This document shows, piece by piece, positions 25,381-36,928 of a stretch of DNA of 64,000 bases (positions within the stretch are counted from its first letter, which is position 1; every line of letters starts with the position of its first letter). The notes below the pieces were generated by a model that ran no database searches, was not told the DNA's origin, and saw nothing but the letters and a program-made list of their open reading frames with translations. Origin of the DNA: Temnopleurus reevesii (taxonomy: Eukaryota > Echinodermata > Echinoidea > Temnopleuroida > Temnopleuridae). The stretch covers positions 34,425 to 98,424 of the forward strand of contig BQKZ01001487.1 of NCBI GenBank assembly GCA_036244855.1, written 5' to 3'. A program made the position numbers and the translations under genes.

Positions 25381-26927
25381 TAGGTCAGCAATTTGATTTC
25401 ATCTGGGTTGATATGGTCCCAGAACAAGGCCCAACAGGATTGAAACACGTCGTCAACGCTCTCTTCCTATTGTTTCCTTCGACCTATTAATCATGCCCGC
25501 AGCGGCCCGAGATCCCCCATATTTATTTGTCGAGTAGCATTCTAGGAGCGAGTGATCAGGCTTTCAACAAAGGCTATTAATAATCTTTCTGTCACCCCCT
25601 GAGTGAGGCATAACCATATCATCCACCAAATTGGAAGTTTTTTGTTTTGAAAATTCACCCGGTTAAATCCTCTGGTGAAAGAAGAGCACGCAGGAAGAAT
25701 ATTTGGAACAAGTTTGGGAAGAAGAAGAGTTCAGGCACGCTTTGAAAAAAAATGAATTGTCCAGGGTATGGTTTTCAGGGTGTTTCTTGGAAAAATCCAA
25801 ATTTATATTCTATTTGTATTCCTATTTGATATACTGATACAAAAGGAAAATGCAGTTTTACTCTTGGCTAAAATGCGTTTTAATTAGAGAAATGACAGTC
25901 GCAGAAGAGTTTGCAAATGTTGAAATTTTTATTCTCCTTTGAAATTGGTAAAGGGGGAAAAAGGATTCCCTTCTCTGCTATTCTAATAAAACAAACAATA
26001 GTGTGCATCATGTGGCCATGAATATCTGTAAATTATTTTTATCCTTCCACATTGCCAATTTGAAGAGTTATTGAGAGCTGTGTATTTTATCTGCCCAGGG
26101 AGTTGGGATTTTAGAGTCACAGCTCCCTGGTCTGCCTAAGTGACTTTTTTATCATCCAAATTAACAGTCCCTAATTTTTAATGATCCACTTTAAATTTTT
26201 CTCTAATAGAAAATCTGACAATGTTGATTTAAATATTCAATCTACACACTCCTTTTACTTGTCAAAATTCTTACTTTCATTTTTGTTCTCTTCCTCAATC
26301 CCACGCAACCATCTCATGGCTGGATCATATCTGGCATGAATGGGAAGGAAAGGTCAGATAAAGTAAGAAAAAAATATGGGGGCTGTGAGATCATATAGCA
26401 TTGATCGGGTCCGCCGATTTCACTCCCCCTTGGGGCCTGAGGTTGAACTTGCATATTTGGGATACAGAAATAGGATAGAGGGGGAAAAGAGAGGAAGGAT
26501 AAGAGAGATTTGAGATCACCAAGGTCAAATGATGATCTCAAAATGAGGCCAGCGACAGGAAAAAGAAGGAGTACAGTTGCCCTTTTGTTTTGGGGAATCA
26601 TTATTGGGTATATTGTATGTAAAATAATGGAATTACATTGAGGAACATAGATAGCTCTTCAGGCATCTCATATAGTGACATGTCTGGTGAATTGAATGTT
26701 CCTTTGTAAGTACTTTGCAACTTGCCTGGCGTAAACTTACAGCTGGCCAAAATGTGCTTTAGTATTTTGAGATATAGTTACAATTTCATCTTTTTATGAA
26801 TTGATGTCTTGGCTACTGTTGAATTATTAGCAAATCAACCAATATGGTTCAGTGCCCTGAAGATGTCATTGACTTAATTGTTTTTTTTTTGTAGTTAAAA
26901 TTGTTTCAACAACAAAGAAAACAGGGC

Positions 26928-27070
26928 GGTGTTTCACCAAGATACACATGTATGAAAGACTTTAAGAACAAATTTACGCACAACTGGTACCAGTTCTTGT
27001 GCTGAATGAGTGATTATAATCTTATGCGTATTAAACTAGTTAACTTACTCCAGTCAATGTGGTGAAACAA
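26928..27070. repeat. Short palindromic MITE-like element
   Basis: tgtttcacca (26930-26939) is matched in inverse by tggtgaaaca (27060-27069). The interior carries a perfect 14-bp palindrome, aactggtaccagtt (26982-26995), flanked by gcacaa / ttgtgc-like arms. The 'ggcggtgtttcacc' start resembles widespread short palindromic repeats that I associate with ambulacrarian genomes, but that family assignment is from memory and uncertain. Confidence 0.55.
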
Positions 27071-27782
27071 CTCTCTGTCGCATAGAATGGCAGAAATTAC
27101 CATTGATCATATTAACCGTAACTTCTGTTATGAATTGTAACAGTTGTGGAATACTTCAATCTTAAAGTTACCTTCAAAGGTGAATTTCATGCATAAGTGT
27201 CTTGATTACTTTATTTAATTGTTGTACTTTTCCTCAGAGTTCATACCTACGAATCCTCACCAATGTCTTTTCTTTTCCCTCTGTACTTGATTCCTTGGCA
27301 AAGGTCTTGTGGGTTGAACTGTCACGAGGTCATACACCCTGATCGTAACAATGTCCATTAACCTTAATCAAGCATTCCTATTGTGTTCCGTCCCCAAAGT
27401 CGGCCTACAGGTAATTACTGGTCACGGTGGCTGAAAGCAGAGGGGAAAGTGGATAAGGGGCGTAAATAACACGAAAAGGGGTGAGTCATGGGGAATGGGT
27501 GAGAGTGTAGGGTCGGAAAGCCAGGGGATATGGGGTAGGATGAACTGGACTAACTGGGTTGGGAGGAGGTACTCCCACATCTCCTCCTTCCCCTTCCTCT
27601 CTGTGGAGAAGCGGCCATAGAGGGCGCTAGATATAGAGGGTGAATGGGATGGTGTCTGGGAGCTTGCTAGGAGAGAAATGAAGATGGATGGAATCTACCA
27701 GTTTTGTTGCAAAAGCTTTCATTGTTTTTCAGAGCTGACGAAATCATCTTAAAACATTGACAAAAGGAGTTTGCAAAAGATG

Positions 27783-27960
27783 AGCTCCAATTATCACAAT
27801 GATGATGACGATGAAGATAATGATGGTGGTGGCGGGAGGAGGACAGTAACGATGGTGATGGTAATGGTTACGACAATGATAATATTGATGCTTTGGATAA
27901 TAGTGATGATGGTTGTGCTACCTCTGCTGCTGCTATTGTTTGCTGCTAATAATAAAGGCA
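27783..27960. repeat. GAT/GGT trinucleotide-rich cluster
   Basis: Imperfect (gat)n and (ggt)n runs (atgatgatgacgatgaagataatgatggtggtggc...) followed by a CTG/CTGCTGCTATT run near 27925. Both strands are open for more than 100 codons because of the triplet period. No gene is inferred. Confidence 0.75.
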
Positions 27961-28199
27961 AACTAGTATTGGGGTTGATATCTAAAATGGATGAACTTTG
28001 TACATTTTGGGGATTTTCTTTAATAAGTACCTGCGGGCTTATAGGGGGCGTTTTCTCCCCCTCCTTTCCTGAATGTTTAACCTCACGTTGTTTCCAGACC
28101 TCTACAGCTTCAGATGTAACATTCATCTAAGTAATGTCTTGATGGCACATTATTACCGAATGTAATACAGGCTGATTATGGAAGGGGAAATGTAGGATC

Positions 28200-28480
28200 G
28201 ACAGAGATGAAAACATTCTGCATGTTTCAGGAAGGCCAAAGGCAATAGCTCTAGTCGTGGCAGTTCTGCGATGCAGTCTCCCGCTAGCTACTGCGCGAGG
28301 AGAACGCTGGGTTTGGCTTTACGCAGCGTCACTGGGCCGTATCACCTGTATGGGTTGAGGGAGGGGGGCAAACCTCATGGGACGAGGCGTTCGATGCGGT
28401 GATTCACGTTTCTCTACTCTGGCTGACATGCACGCCTGTCATCTAATGCTGAGCTCCTAATTTCCTCCCTGTGATGAGTA
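28200..28480. promoter_or_regulatory. Candidate intronic cis-regulatory island
   Basis: CpG-containing unique block (gcagttctgcgatgcag, ctactgcgcgaggagaacgc, acgcagcgtcactgggcc, gacgaggcgttcgatgcgg) in otherwise AT-rich intron. There is no open frame of note. Regulatory function is a guess from composition. Confidence 0.2.
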
Positions 28481-31400
28481 ACAAAGTGAACATCAACCAG
28501 CCATTGACCTTGATTCCCTTGTAGAAATACAAGAAAAATCAAACCAAAAGATGAAAGGATTGACTATCAGGAATAGAATATTCCTACTCGTAATTTGATA
28601 TATTTAGATAAGTATTGAATAACTTTACCGGATCACAATTTTCAAGGAAGGATAAGAGGTGTGCAGGTAGAGATAGTTGGGCTGAACTGAGATTATATCG
28701 TACGATACTCTGCCAAATTCCGTTACCCATCTTCTATTTTCACTTGATTAATCACAAATAGACTATTTAGACTGGACTTTCAACCGACTGAAAAAAACAC
28801 ATTACACGCTCCCCAAAGCAGAGTCTGTATCACAAGTCTAAACTTTTTCCTATACCACGAAAAGTTGAATAACCGGGCGAAAGTTTATCATTCTTTCATA
28901 CATGATGATAATAGAAAAAATTCTGTTCTGTGTAATGGAAAAAGAAACATGAGTAAACTTTTTATCCATTGTTTGTGAACCTCGCCTCAAAGCTGATGAT
29001 CTTTTAGTTTGTTGCACAGGGATTTGTACAAGGACGTTGAACTCTTTTTGTATATCTGGGAAGCACTGTTGTGCAAAATCTTAATTATGTATTATTAGGG
29101 AGATCTTTCCTTCCTTTATGTGTTATTTTGACCTTTTAGCTTGACCAATATAAAGATTTATAATCCAGAGAAATAGTCATATGTAGGGCTTCTTAGATAA
29201 TCTTTACGTGATAGAGGTCCTTGCCCTTTTCATTTTATCTATAGTCTGATTCTGATGATGTTGTCAAATTTCTTATGGAACAATCGAAGCATAAATTGAA
29301 TTCAATAAATTGAATTCAAGATGGGCTTGCTTATTTTGATGAAAATCTGCAAAAAAAAGGCCACCAATATACGCTGATATCTCAAAAGATATTGAATGAT
29401 TATTCTGGTATTAATATAGATATGTTTTAAGAAAAGGTAGGCAAATTAAATCTTTATATAACAAGCTTTCAAATATATCATCACATTTTTGACAAAATTA
29501 TTTGCATAATATAATTCTTTGTGAACTTTTCTTGACATACATGTAGGCCTATGTCAGCAATACAGCATCCATCATCTTGCTTTTTTATTTCTAGACAAAT
29601 GAAAACGGTAAAAAGAAGATAAGAAATGAGTAAAAATGACAGGAAATCAAGATGATTTCTTTCGATGGACTGTCCAAGAACGAACTGATCCATCTTCATA
29701 GCTCTTTGTTGATTTTGTATGAAAAAAGTGACCTCTTTATCTCTCCGCGAGAATGAACTGTCCATTAGGCTGTCCTGCCAGAGTGCAATCTAGATTTGAC
29801 TTCATTTTCCCGTCAGCATCAACAAGCCCCATTCGTAAAAACTTTTCTTTAGTCCGTTTCAAATCCAATTTATATTTTAAAATAAAGACTACAGGTGTTT
29901 GAAGAGAAGAGCTCAATGCATGAAATTTGAAGGCGATTCTAAAAACTGAATGATTTTATTTTGCAGAGGTTTGGTATGTACATACTAGTATTTTTTCGTT
30001 CCTGATTTTTTCGCTTCTGATGACATGTCACAATTAAAGCATCAATGTTCAGTACTATTGCAGTAGAACATTGTTGTTTAATTATTCTTTTTGCAAGAAT
30101 GAATATGATAACTGCTGTAATAGCATAGATCTGTAACTCAAATTTTAAAAAACCTTGTCATAGGACATTTCACATAAGATGTAACATTCTAAAAGAAATG
30201 TTTCTACCATATTTCATCAATTTTTAGCATACATATCATACTTATGATATCAAAATTATTTAATATTTGCTACATATTTGGGCATTTTAATTTTAATCAC
30301 AAGTTCAGCATTTTAGAGAATTTTTCACTGAAATTATTTTCATGGTAGATATTTCTTTATCTTCACTAATATGGGACTTGAAATTAGTGAGTGAGGAGTT
30401 TGAATATTTATGTTCTTTTCTTGATTCTGCTAACTCTTTTTTAACTTTCTGTGAAAGAAAAAATATACACTTATGACCTCACTTACCAACAAAGTCTTTT
30501 CAATAAAAAGTTATGGCATATGGAAGAAAATGTCTTAATTGAAATTGCGATAAAATACCCCTCTCCTTCTCATGTTAACATCACGAGCTGAAATGCTAAT
30601 GAAGTCCCTTGAATATTCGTCTGTCAGAGTTGGGACATTTCATATGCCAATATATCATACGAGGATCAAGAATGCTGTTGATTTGTTTTTGACTGTCTCC
30701 GAAGATTTACCCAGGTCAGACAAAGGTCCCCGCTAATGCGCAGTAAACACGCAGGTCACTTTTCTCCTTCAGATGGAAGAAGGAATTCCTGAATTTGATA
30801 CCTAAAGAGCTTGTTTTCTTCTCCTCGTTCTCCGGGCATTATGCAGAAAATTCCAGCTTGTGTTTCATTTTTTGCCCCTCTCAGCTTCAATATTTGACTT
30901 CTCTGCATTTTTAATAGGCGTTTTAAATGGGATTGTATTTGATTTCACTTCCAACGGTGTTATTCTATTTTCCGAGACCGTAACCTAGATTCTTCAGCCT
31001 CTGATGAGATGTTCAATTACAAGAGAGCGGTTGTTCACCTCAGTAACATACTTGCATTTCATGGGGCTATGCGCAACAAAATGATATCATAGATTCGTTG
31101 TTTTCGTGAAGTTATAATTGCTATGGATACTGTCGACGTTTCTCGTAGACACAATACATCTGCATGTGATGTCTTTATTGCACAAAAGGATGCATACCTA
31201 TTTGTGCTTATCTCATAATATCAGTATGAATTGCTGTTGTATCAATGCAGAATAAAATAATTCATGTTGGCATCCTAAAGATGATAAATTAATTAATTTA
31301 ATACTTGCAACAATAGATAATGATAAAGATGTATAAACAAATTTGTATTGCTTAATCCAATTTAGTTTCAATCTTTTGACACAAGAAGACATCTTAAAAT

Positions 31401-32660
31401 TATCCAACAAAAGTTGTAGAATATTAGATATTGACAATGATTTTACACAAAGTAAATGGTGATCCCCACACGATTGTTGTTGAATTTGGTTGAATTTTCC
31501 TTCAATACATTTTGTAGAGTCATATAAAATGGTTCTGAATCTCAGATCTGTCAGAGTGATTGATAAAAATAGAAGGGAAATTATTTGCAGACCGTAATCG
31601 AACCTACAGAAAAATGCCAAAAATGGTATTCAAGCTTTTATTTTTACTTTTACCTTTTTTTACTTAGCTAATCGTAAAACAAGAAATGCTCCATAGTGTT
31701 TTCATTCTTCATTCCTCGACATTTTACCATAAGAAATCATTTGTTGTTTTTAGCATTCATTTGAAATTACTTTCAATATTGTGGGAGTTTATTGTCAGTT
31801 TTAATTCACAACCAGATATTATTAGATTCAAACTCTGCTTTGTAAATCATGCAAATATGCTGAATTGTGATGTATTCTTTGATTGCTGTTCCCCTCCTAA
31901 TCTATTATGAAATCACAACGATGACGATGACTTACCCCAAATTGCTTCCAACAAGTATTTTCTTAGCTCTCCAAAGCTCTGAAAATCAGACAGCAGTGAG
32001 GGAAATCACTATTTGGAGAGAACAAGCGTAGATTGCTTTTTCGTGTTTGATTGCAGTTGTCCTTTATCGGAATATAGATGGACCTTTCATTCGTGTACAA
32101 CAGTCATGTTTAATTAGATGAAATAGAAGTTTGTTTTCTTCGACAATGCAAATTGCCCTTTATTGAAGGGATTTCTTTTTTTCAATAATAATTGAGTGTA
32201 AGCTTTGCACCAATGATTGCTTGTTCTTCAACTGATGAAAATGAGGGGTTGGGTGTATTTTTTAAAAATAAATTATACCTCCATTGTTGTATGTTTTGAA
32301 AGCATTTTCTCTAAGAATTGTATTTACATTGTGATTTATGATTTAGATTTCAGCTGAATTGTGTTTACCGAATTGTTTTAAAATTTGTTTTAATTTTCAT
32401 TGAGAAAAGCATTACAGTGCAAGTCATAATTCTTTGCTTTACCTGTTAACACTATATAACTCATGGTATAAAAGTAGAATCATTAAATTATATATATATC
32501 GATCTCCGCTTTTCAGTAATAACTGATAACAAAGAATTCAGACTTGTGCTGTAGGTTTATTGAGCACTATTATTGACTAAGCTGTCCTAAAATTTATTTT
32601 TATTTATCAGATTAAATTGATTTATTAATTTTTTGCTTTCTTCTTGTTTTCTTGTTGTAG

Positions 32661-32809
32661 ATGGAGGATTAGAAAACAGTCTTGGTTCAGGCGACGGTAC
32701 AGGGGAGGAGGATGACGATGACAGACTAGCAAAGAGACAGAAGAAGAGAGGTATCTTTCCCAAATCAGCTACCAACATCATGAGGGCGTGGCTATTCCAG
32801 CATCTCACA
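32661..32809 (+). CDS. Meis: MEIS-class homeobox gene, acidic region and homeodomain helix 1 exon
   Basis: 149-nt exon, phase 1 in and phase 0 out, with acceptor ttgttgtag and donor gtaagt. With the G carried from the previous exon it encodes 50 residues: [17 protein letters not shown], an acidic DDDD run, the basic RLAKRQKKR segment, and the start of the homeodomain, [21 protein letters not shown]. The N-terminal arm plus helix 1 match MEIS/homothorax ([20 protein letters not shown]) and not PREP/PKNOX (RGVLPK..TN.MRSWLFQHI), so this is a MEIS-subclass gene. One notable difference is Ser at local residue 101, where vertebrate and fly proteins have Val (PKVATN). The nuclear protein binds TGACAG-type sites and partners PBX/EXD and HOX proteins. 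That role is known for the family, not shown here. Confidence 0.97.
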
Positions 32810-33747
32810 GTAAGTGTTGCTATGTCAGGCAATGATTTTGTCAGGTTTGACAATGTTCTACCTTGTATTGTCCTTTAGATAGATGTATTATCCTATATAT
32901 GAAAATTGAAAAAGAAAATCTAGAGTTTTGTGTCTGGAGATTTCCCTCATCTTTATAACTTCGTGATTTAACCAGTAATGATGCAGCTGATCATTTTTAT
33001 CTTGCATCCATTTGGTAGTCGCCCAACCCCCTCCTGATATTCATTACACACATTTTACAGGCATGGATGTAAAACACACACGCATACATACATACACAGA
33101 CACTTTAAGATATAGGCCTTTCTCATCACGATCTAGGTTTTCAGCTTCTCTCGTTTTGAAGATTCATGGAGAGTGACATCACTTAACCCATTCTCAAATT
33201 TCCTCGACCTAATTTTCTTTCCAGAAAGGTATAAGAATATGTTTCAGCCATATTGATCATGGGTACTGCTCTCTTATTCACTGAAAGTAGATGGAAAGTA
33301 CACCATTCCGTAAACTTGAGCATCTCCATGAAAGTTGTCTGTTTAATGTTTACGGTTTAATGTCAAATATGGGTATAAAGTTAGTGTGGATTGGTAACAA
33401 AGCATCACATTAGCATTCTAAGCTAAATGACGATGAATTGAAAAGGCATGGTTAACTAAAGCCTTCTCATTCTCTGGTTGTCATGGGCATTGTTGTGTAT
33501 CGTTAGTATACCCTCCATCTCGTTGCTCCTACGGCAAGCAAAGGAGACCTGGAGTTTGTTGCCATGGACTTGGTTTGCAACTCATAAATCATCCCCCGTC
33601 TGTAATAATTGAAACGCTGGGTTGGATGGCAGGTCGGGTAAACACAGGGAAATGGTACGTCCAACGAGATCAGACATACAGGCACCAGCCTCGGCAAACC
33701 CTGCCAGAGCACACGCTCATTTGTTTTCATGGCATCCTTTCTGTTGC

Positions 33748-34160
33748 CCCCACCCTTCTTACCCCCCTCTCTCCTCCTCCTTCTCCTCCTCCTATACCTT
33801 CTATGCCTCCTCTTACCCACCCCCTTTCCTCCTCTTGTCTCCTCATCATCCTCCTCCTCCACTTCCTCCACTTCCTCCTCCACCTCCTCTTCCCTCTCTT
33901 ATTCTCCTCCTCCACACTTTCTTCTTACCCCCTCTTCCTCCCCCTCATCCTCCTCCTCCTCCTCATCCTCCACCAACTCCTCTTCCTTTCTCTTTCTCTC
34001 CCTCATTGTTGCCCTCTTCCTTTTCCTCTTCCTCCTCTTCCTACCCCTCATCCTCCTCCTCCCCTTCTTTTTCCTACCCCACTCCTCCTTGTCCGCTTCC
34101 TACCCTTCCTCCTGTTACCCCCTTCTCCTCCTCATCCTCCACATCCTCCTTTACAGACCA
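33748..34160 (+). repeat. Polypyrimidine (TCC)n-rich tract
   Basis: About 400 nt of nearly pure C/T on the + strand, dominated by tcctcc and cctctt words with occasional A. All three frames are open as Pro/Ser/Leu-rich peptides, which is a compositional effect. Such tracts can form triplex (H-DNA) structures and act as decoy splice acceptor-like sequence. Neither is shown here. Confidence 0.9.
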
Positions 34161-35194
34161 CCTTCCCATCCCCACTTCCATTGATGAGTCTTGAATACCG
34201 ACATTGGAAGCATCGCACCGTGACTTTGAGCACCGCACAGCAGCTTGTCAGCCCTCCCCTTCCTCGTGCCGGTGCATCCCCAGCCAAAATTAATGCGCAT
34301 ACGATGTCCTCCATTCCTGGGCCTGCCCGCGAGTCTATTAACAGACAGGGCGGCCTGCGAGAGTATTGTGTGGTACGATTGTTTTTGAGCTTGGAGGTGT
34401 GAGATTTTGATGTATCCGCATGCGTCCCCTTGACAGGGTCTTGACACGGGATTCATGAGATAATGCTTGGGTCGGGAGGTAACCATATTTTCACGAAATG
34501 GGCACGCCGATGATCAAAACATGGCCTGCATTCCTGATAACTTTATGATTTGTGTGGGAATAGCATGGTAATATTTACTAGGTGCCATCATATCAATTTC
34601 CATGAAATAAATATTTTCTTGGACAAATATTTATTTATTTTCACTTGAATATTCCTGGAGGGTAATACCAAATTTTGATTCAAGTTTTTATTACTATTAG
34701 GCCTTTTAGTTCAGGAAATGCATGAAAAGTTAGATTAGAATTATGTTTTTGAAATATTATTATGGAGATTGCTTGAATGATTGAATTGCTTCACTGATAA
34801 TACTTCAGTATTTTTTTGTTTTACCAATAATTCTTCATGCATGTTTTTGCTTTTTTGCTTTAGTTTGAATTTAGGCCTTTATGCAGAATGTCTGAAAATA
34901 AAAATAAAAATTCAAGGAGAATAGAATGTTTCTCTCCTGCCCATTTTGCAGTTACCAAAACTGATGCACAAAGAAGGCTTTATTGAAATCACTTGCAATA
35001 TTCCAAGGAACGCTATATTCTTTGCACAGGAAAAATTGTGAAATATAAAGGAAATTCCGCAAAGATATCTCAATTCCCGAGCATCCAAAGGTCACTCACA
35101 TTTATTTTTGTTGGATTGTGACCAGAAAAAAACTTTCGTCTTGTGTTGCCTTATTATCCCCTCTAATCATTTTCTCCAATTTAGAATTGCTTAT

Positions 35195-35740
35195 TTTATT
35201 CCTTCCAACTGCATCCTCCCTTCTTCCTCTCTTGCCATTTCCATCTGTCTATCTTTTTCTCTCTTTCTCTCTAATCCTGTCTGCCTCAACTTTATCGTTT
35301 GCATTTTTTTATTGAATTTGCCCTAGACTGTTAATTATTTTCGTGGCTCTGCATATATTACTTCCACTCAATGATGTTATTAAAATCATGTAATTTTAGT
35401 TAAGCCCATCTTGTTCTCCCTCAAAGGCTGTCGTAATGCTTTTCTTTGCCATTTTCTACTTTTTTTCTGTCTTCTCTCTGTAAAGTTTTGTTGTAACAAT
35501 CATTCTCTTTCAATGTATTTTGCAAGCATGTCGATTTCCCTCTCTTTTATCTCTGTGTATGTGTAGGTGTGTGTGTGTGTGTGAGAATGTTTGCATTTCT
35601 CTGTCTCTCTCTCTCTTTCTCTCCCACTCTCTCGTTTTCTTTCTGTTGCTCTCTTGCTCTTGCTCTCTTCCTTCTTTCACCTCTCTCATTTTATTTCTGT
35701 CTATCTCTTCCCTCTCCCACCTTTTCTTTCATACTGTTAT
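35195..35740 (+). repeat. TC-rich tract with (TC)n and (GT)n runs
   Basis: Loose pyrimidine-rich sequence with ctctctctctctct near 35600-35640 and tgtgtgtgtgtg near 35568-35582, about 1.1 kb upstream of the second homeodomain exon. No coding signal. Confidence 0.8.
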
Positions 35741-36851
35741 ACATTTGACAAAAGTCATAATAGGGCATGCTCGTCAAAGATAGGGCATGTCTCTATCTGA
35801 TAGCACACCTATTTTCATGTGTGACCTCCTTTTTATCCCTGCAATTTCTGCTGCTTCCGCCAAACCCATGTCTTGCCCTGCTCTCGGAACCCCTTTACGT
35901 CTTCTGCAATTCTCCAAGAGAAATAGAGTGCGACCACAACACTTCCACAATAATAATCGAGTTGACGGAAAGTTCATCATCTTCTAATAAAATTATTTGT
36001 TTCTAAAATTCAAGCCATTTTCATTCAGATCAGTATCATTCTCAGATTTGAATTGAAGGCCCTTTTTGTTATATTTCTAACGCTAATTTCCGTTATTGTC
36101 CCTTTGAAATTTCACCTGGTTTGCTCCAAATCTGTTTCCGTCGTCAATTACGTCAAGATGATAATCGCCCAATTTACTTTATGCTTCCATGATAATTGTC
36201 CCTCATTTTTATAGAGTCCCCACAGAGGAAAGACTGCATAAAACAAATAAAAATTCATTTTAGTCATATAGTTCTGTCAGATTATTATCCTAGCTTATTT
36301 CATTTCCCATTTCATTTTATGTGATATTATGGGGTAATTGTATGTTACTGAAAGAAGAGATAAAAAGCAACTTGTCTTAGTCAATGCTTCTCAGGCACAT
36401 AATTGCTTTTCTTTTTAATGGGTGGGGGCGGAGGCTCAACATGGTTCTTTAAATTACCAGTAATTGTTTGACAAAGCAGAAAAAGTCTCCCCCCAAAAAA
36501 TGAAATTAAAAAAAACAAATTATAAGAATAAATAGATAATAGTAATAAAAAAAAAATGAACAAACATGGCGAGAATGTGCTGGAGGGGGTCGTGGGGACC
36601 CTGGTTTGTAAACTACAGCTTCTTAAAATCAAAGGTTTATCAAAAGAGATACTAATATATTTTTGGTTTATCATCTTTAAGTGTAAACTCATGTCATACG
36701 AATGTTAGCATCTTCACATTATCAAACGTTTAAGGAATACTTGACAGATGTCTGAACAACCACAAAATATGGAGGTGGTGTTATAGATTTCACTTTACTA
36801 AGAAATGGTTTTCTGATGTTCTCTTTTGTTTTTGTTTTTGCTTCATTACAG

Positions 36852-36928
36852 CATCCATACCCTTCGGAAGAGCAGAAGAAACAGCTAGCACAAGACACAG
36901 GTCTCACGATCCTTCAAGTAAATAACTG
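36852..36928 (+). CDS. Meis: MEIS-class homeobox gene, homeodomain TALE loop and helix 2/3 exon
   Basis: 77-nt exon, phase 0 in and phase 2 out, with acceptor cattacag and donor gtaagt. It encodes [18 protein letters not shown] and TILQVNNW (the last Trp is split). It starts in the three-residue TALE extension (Pro-Tyr-Pro between helices 1 and 2), which creates the hydrophobic patch that contacts partner homeodomains, and continues through helix 2 into the recognition helix. The sequence is essentially identical to that of vertebrate MEIS1-3 and fly homothorax over this span, so the assignment is very secure. The exon length and the position of its boundaries agree with the conserved MEIS gene structure as I remember it. 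Confidence 0.98.

Larger units (their letters stand above)
2469..32660 (+). other. 30.2-kb intron between linker exon and first homeodomain exon
   Basis: Donor gtgagt at 2469 and acceptor cttgttgtag at 32660. No coding exon was recognised inside. The contents are mostly AT-rich unique sequence plus the repeats listed separately: the minisatellite, the CA tract, the 978-bp duplicated block, foldback and palindromic elements, a GA tract and a GAT cluster. Several GC-richer, non-repetitive islands also occur (about 13490-13830, 18470-18800, 20980-21260, 22060-22700, 25390-25620, 28200-28480 and 30590-30860). Long introns next to homeodomain exons are normal for MEIS genes and often hold enhancers. 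That function is inferred here, not seen. Confidence 0.85.
32810..36851 (+). other. 4.0-kb intron within the homeodomain
   Basis: Donor gtaagt after FQHLT and acceptor cattacag before HPYPSE. It contains two long sense-strand polypyrimidine tracts (listed separately). A CpG-containing island at 34180-34470 (gcatcgcaccgtgac, ctgcccgcgagtc, gcggcctgcgagag) has no supported exon. The rest is unremarkable AT-rich sequence, with a short (GT)n near 35568-35582. Confidence 0.9.

Noticed and set aside
27771..28130. Overlapping 119- and 110-codon frames on opposite strands
   Set aside because: Driven by GAT/GGT and CTG triplet runs. No recognisable domain and no splice or start evidence.
31213..31620. 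135-codon minus-strand frame, possible membrane protein
   Set aside because: Hydrophobic residues reflect AT-rich codons. No recognisable domain, promoter or homolog, and it lies intronic and antisense to the MEIS gene.
33575..34402. 275-, 190- and 151-codon Pro/Ser/Leu-rich frames
   Set aside because: All arise from the polypyrimidine tract, which lacks stop codons in every frame.
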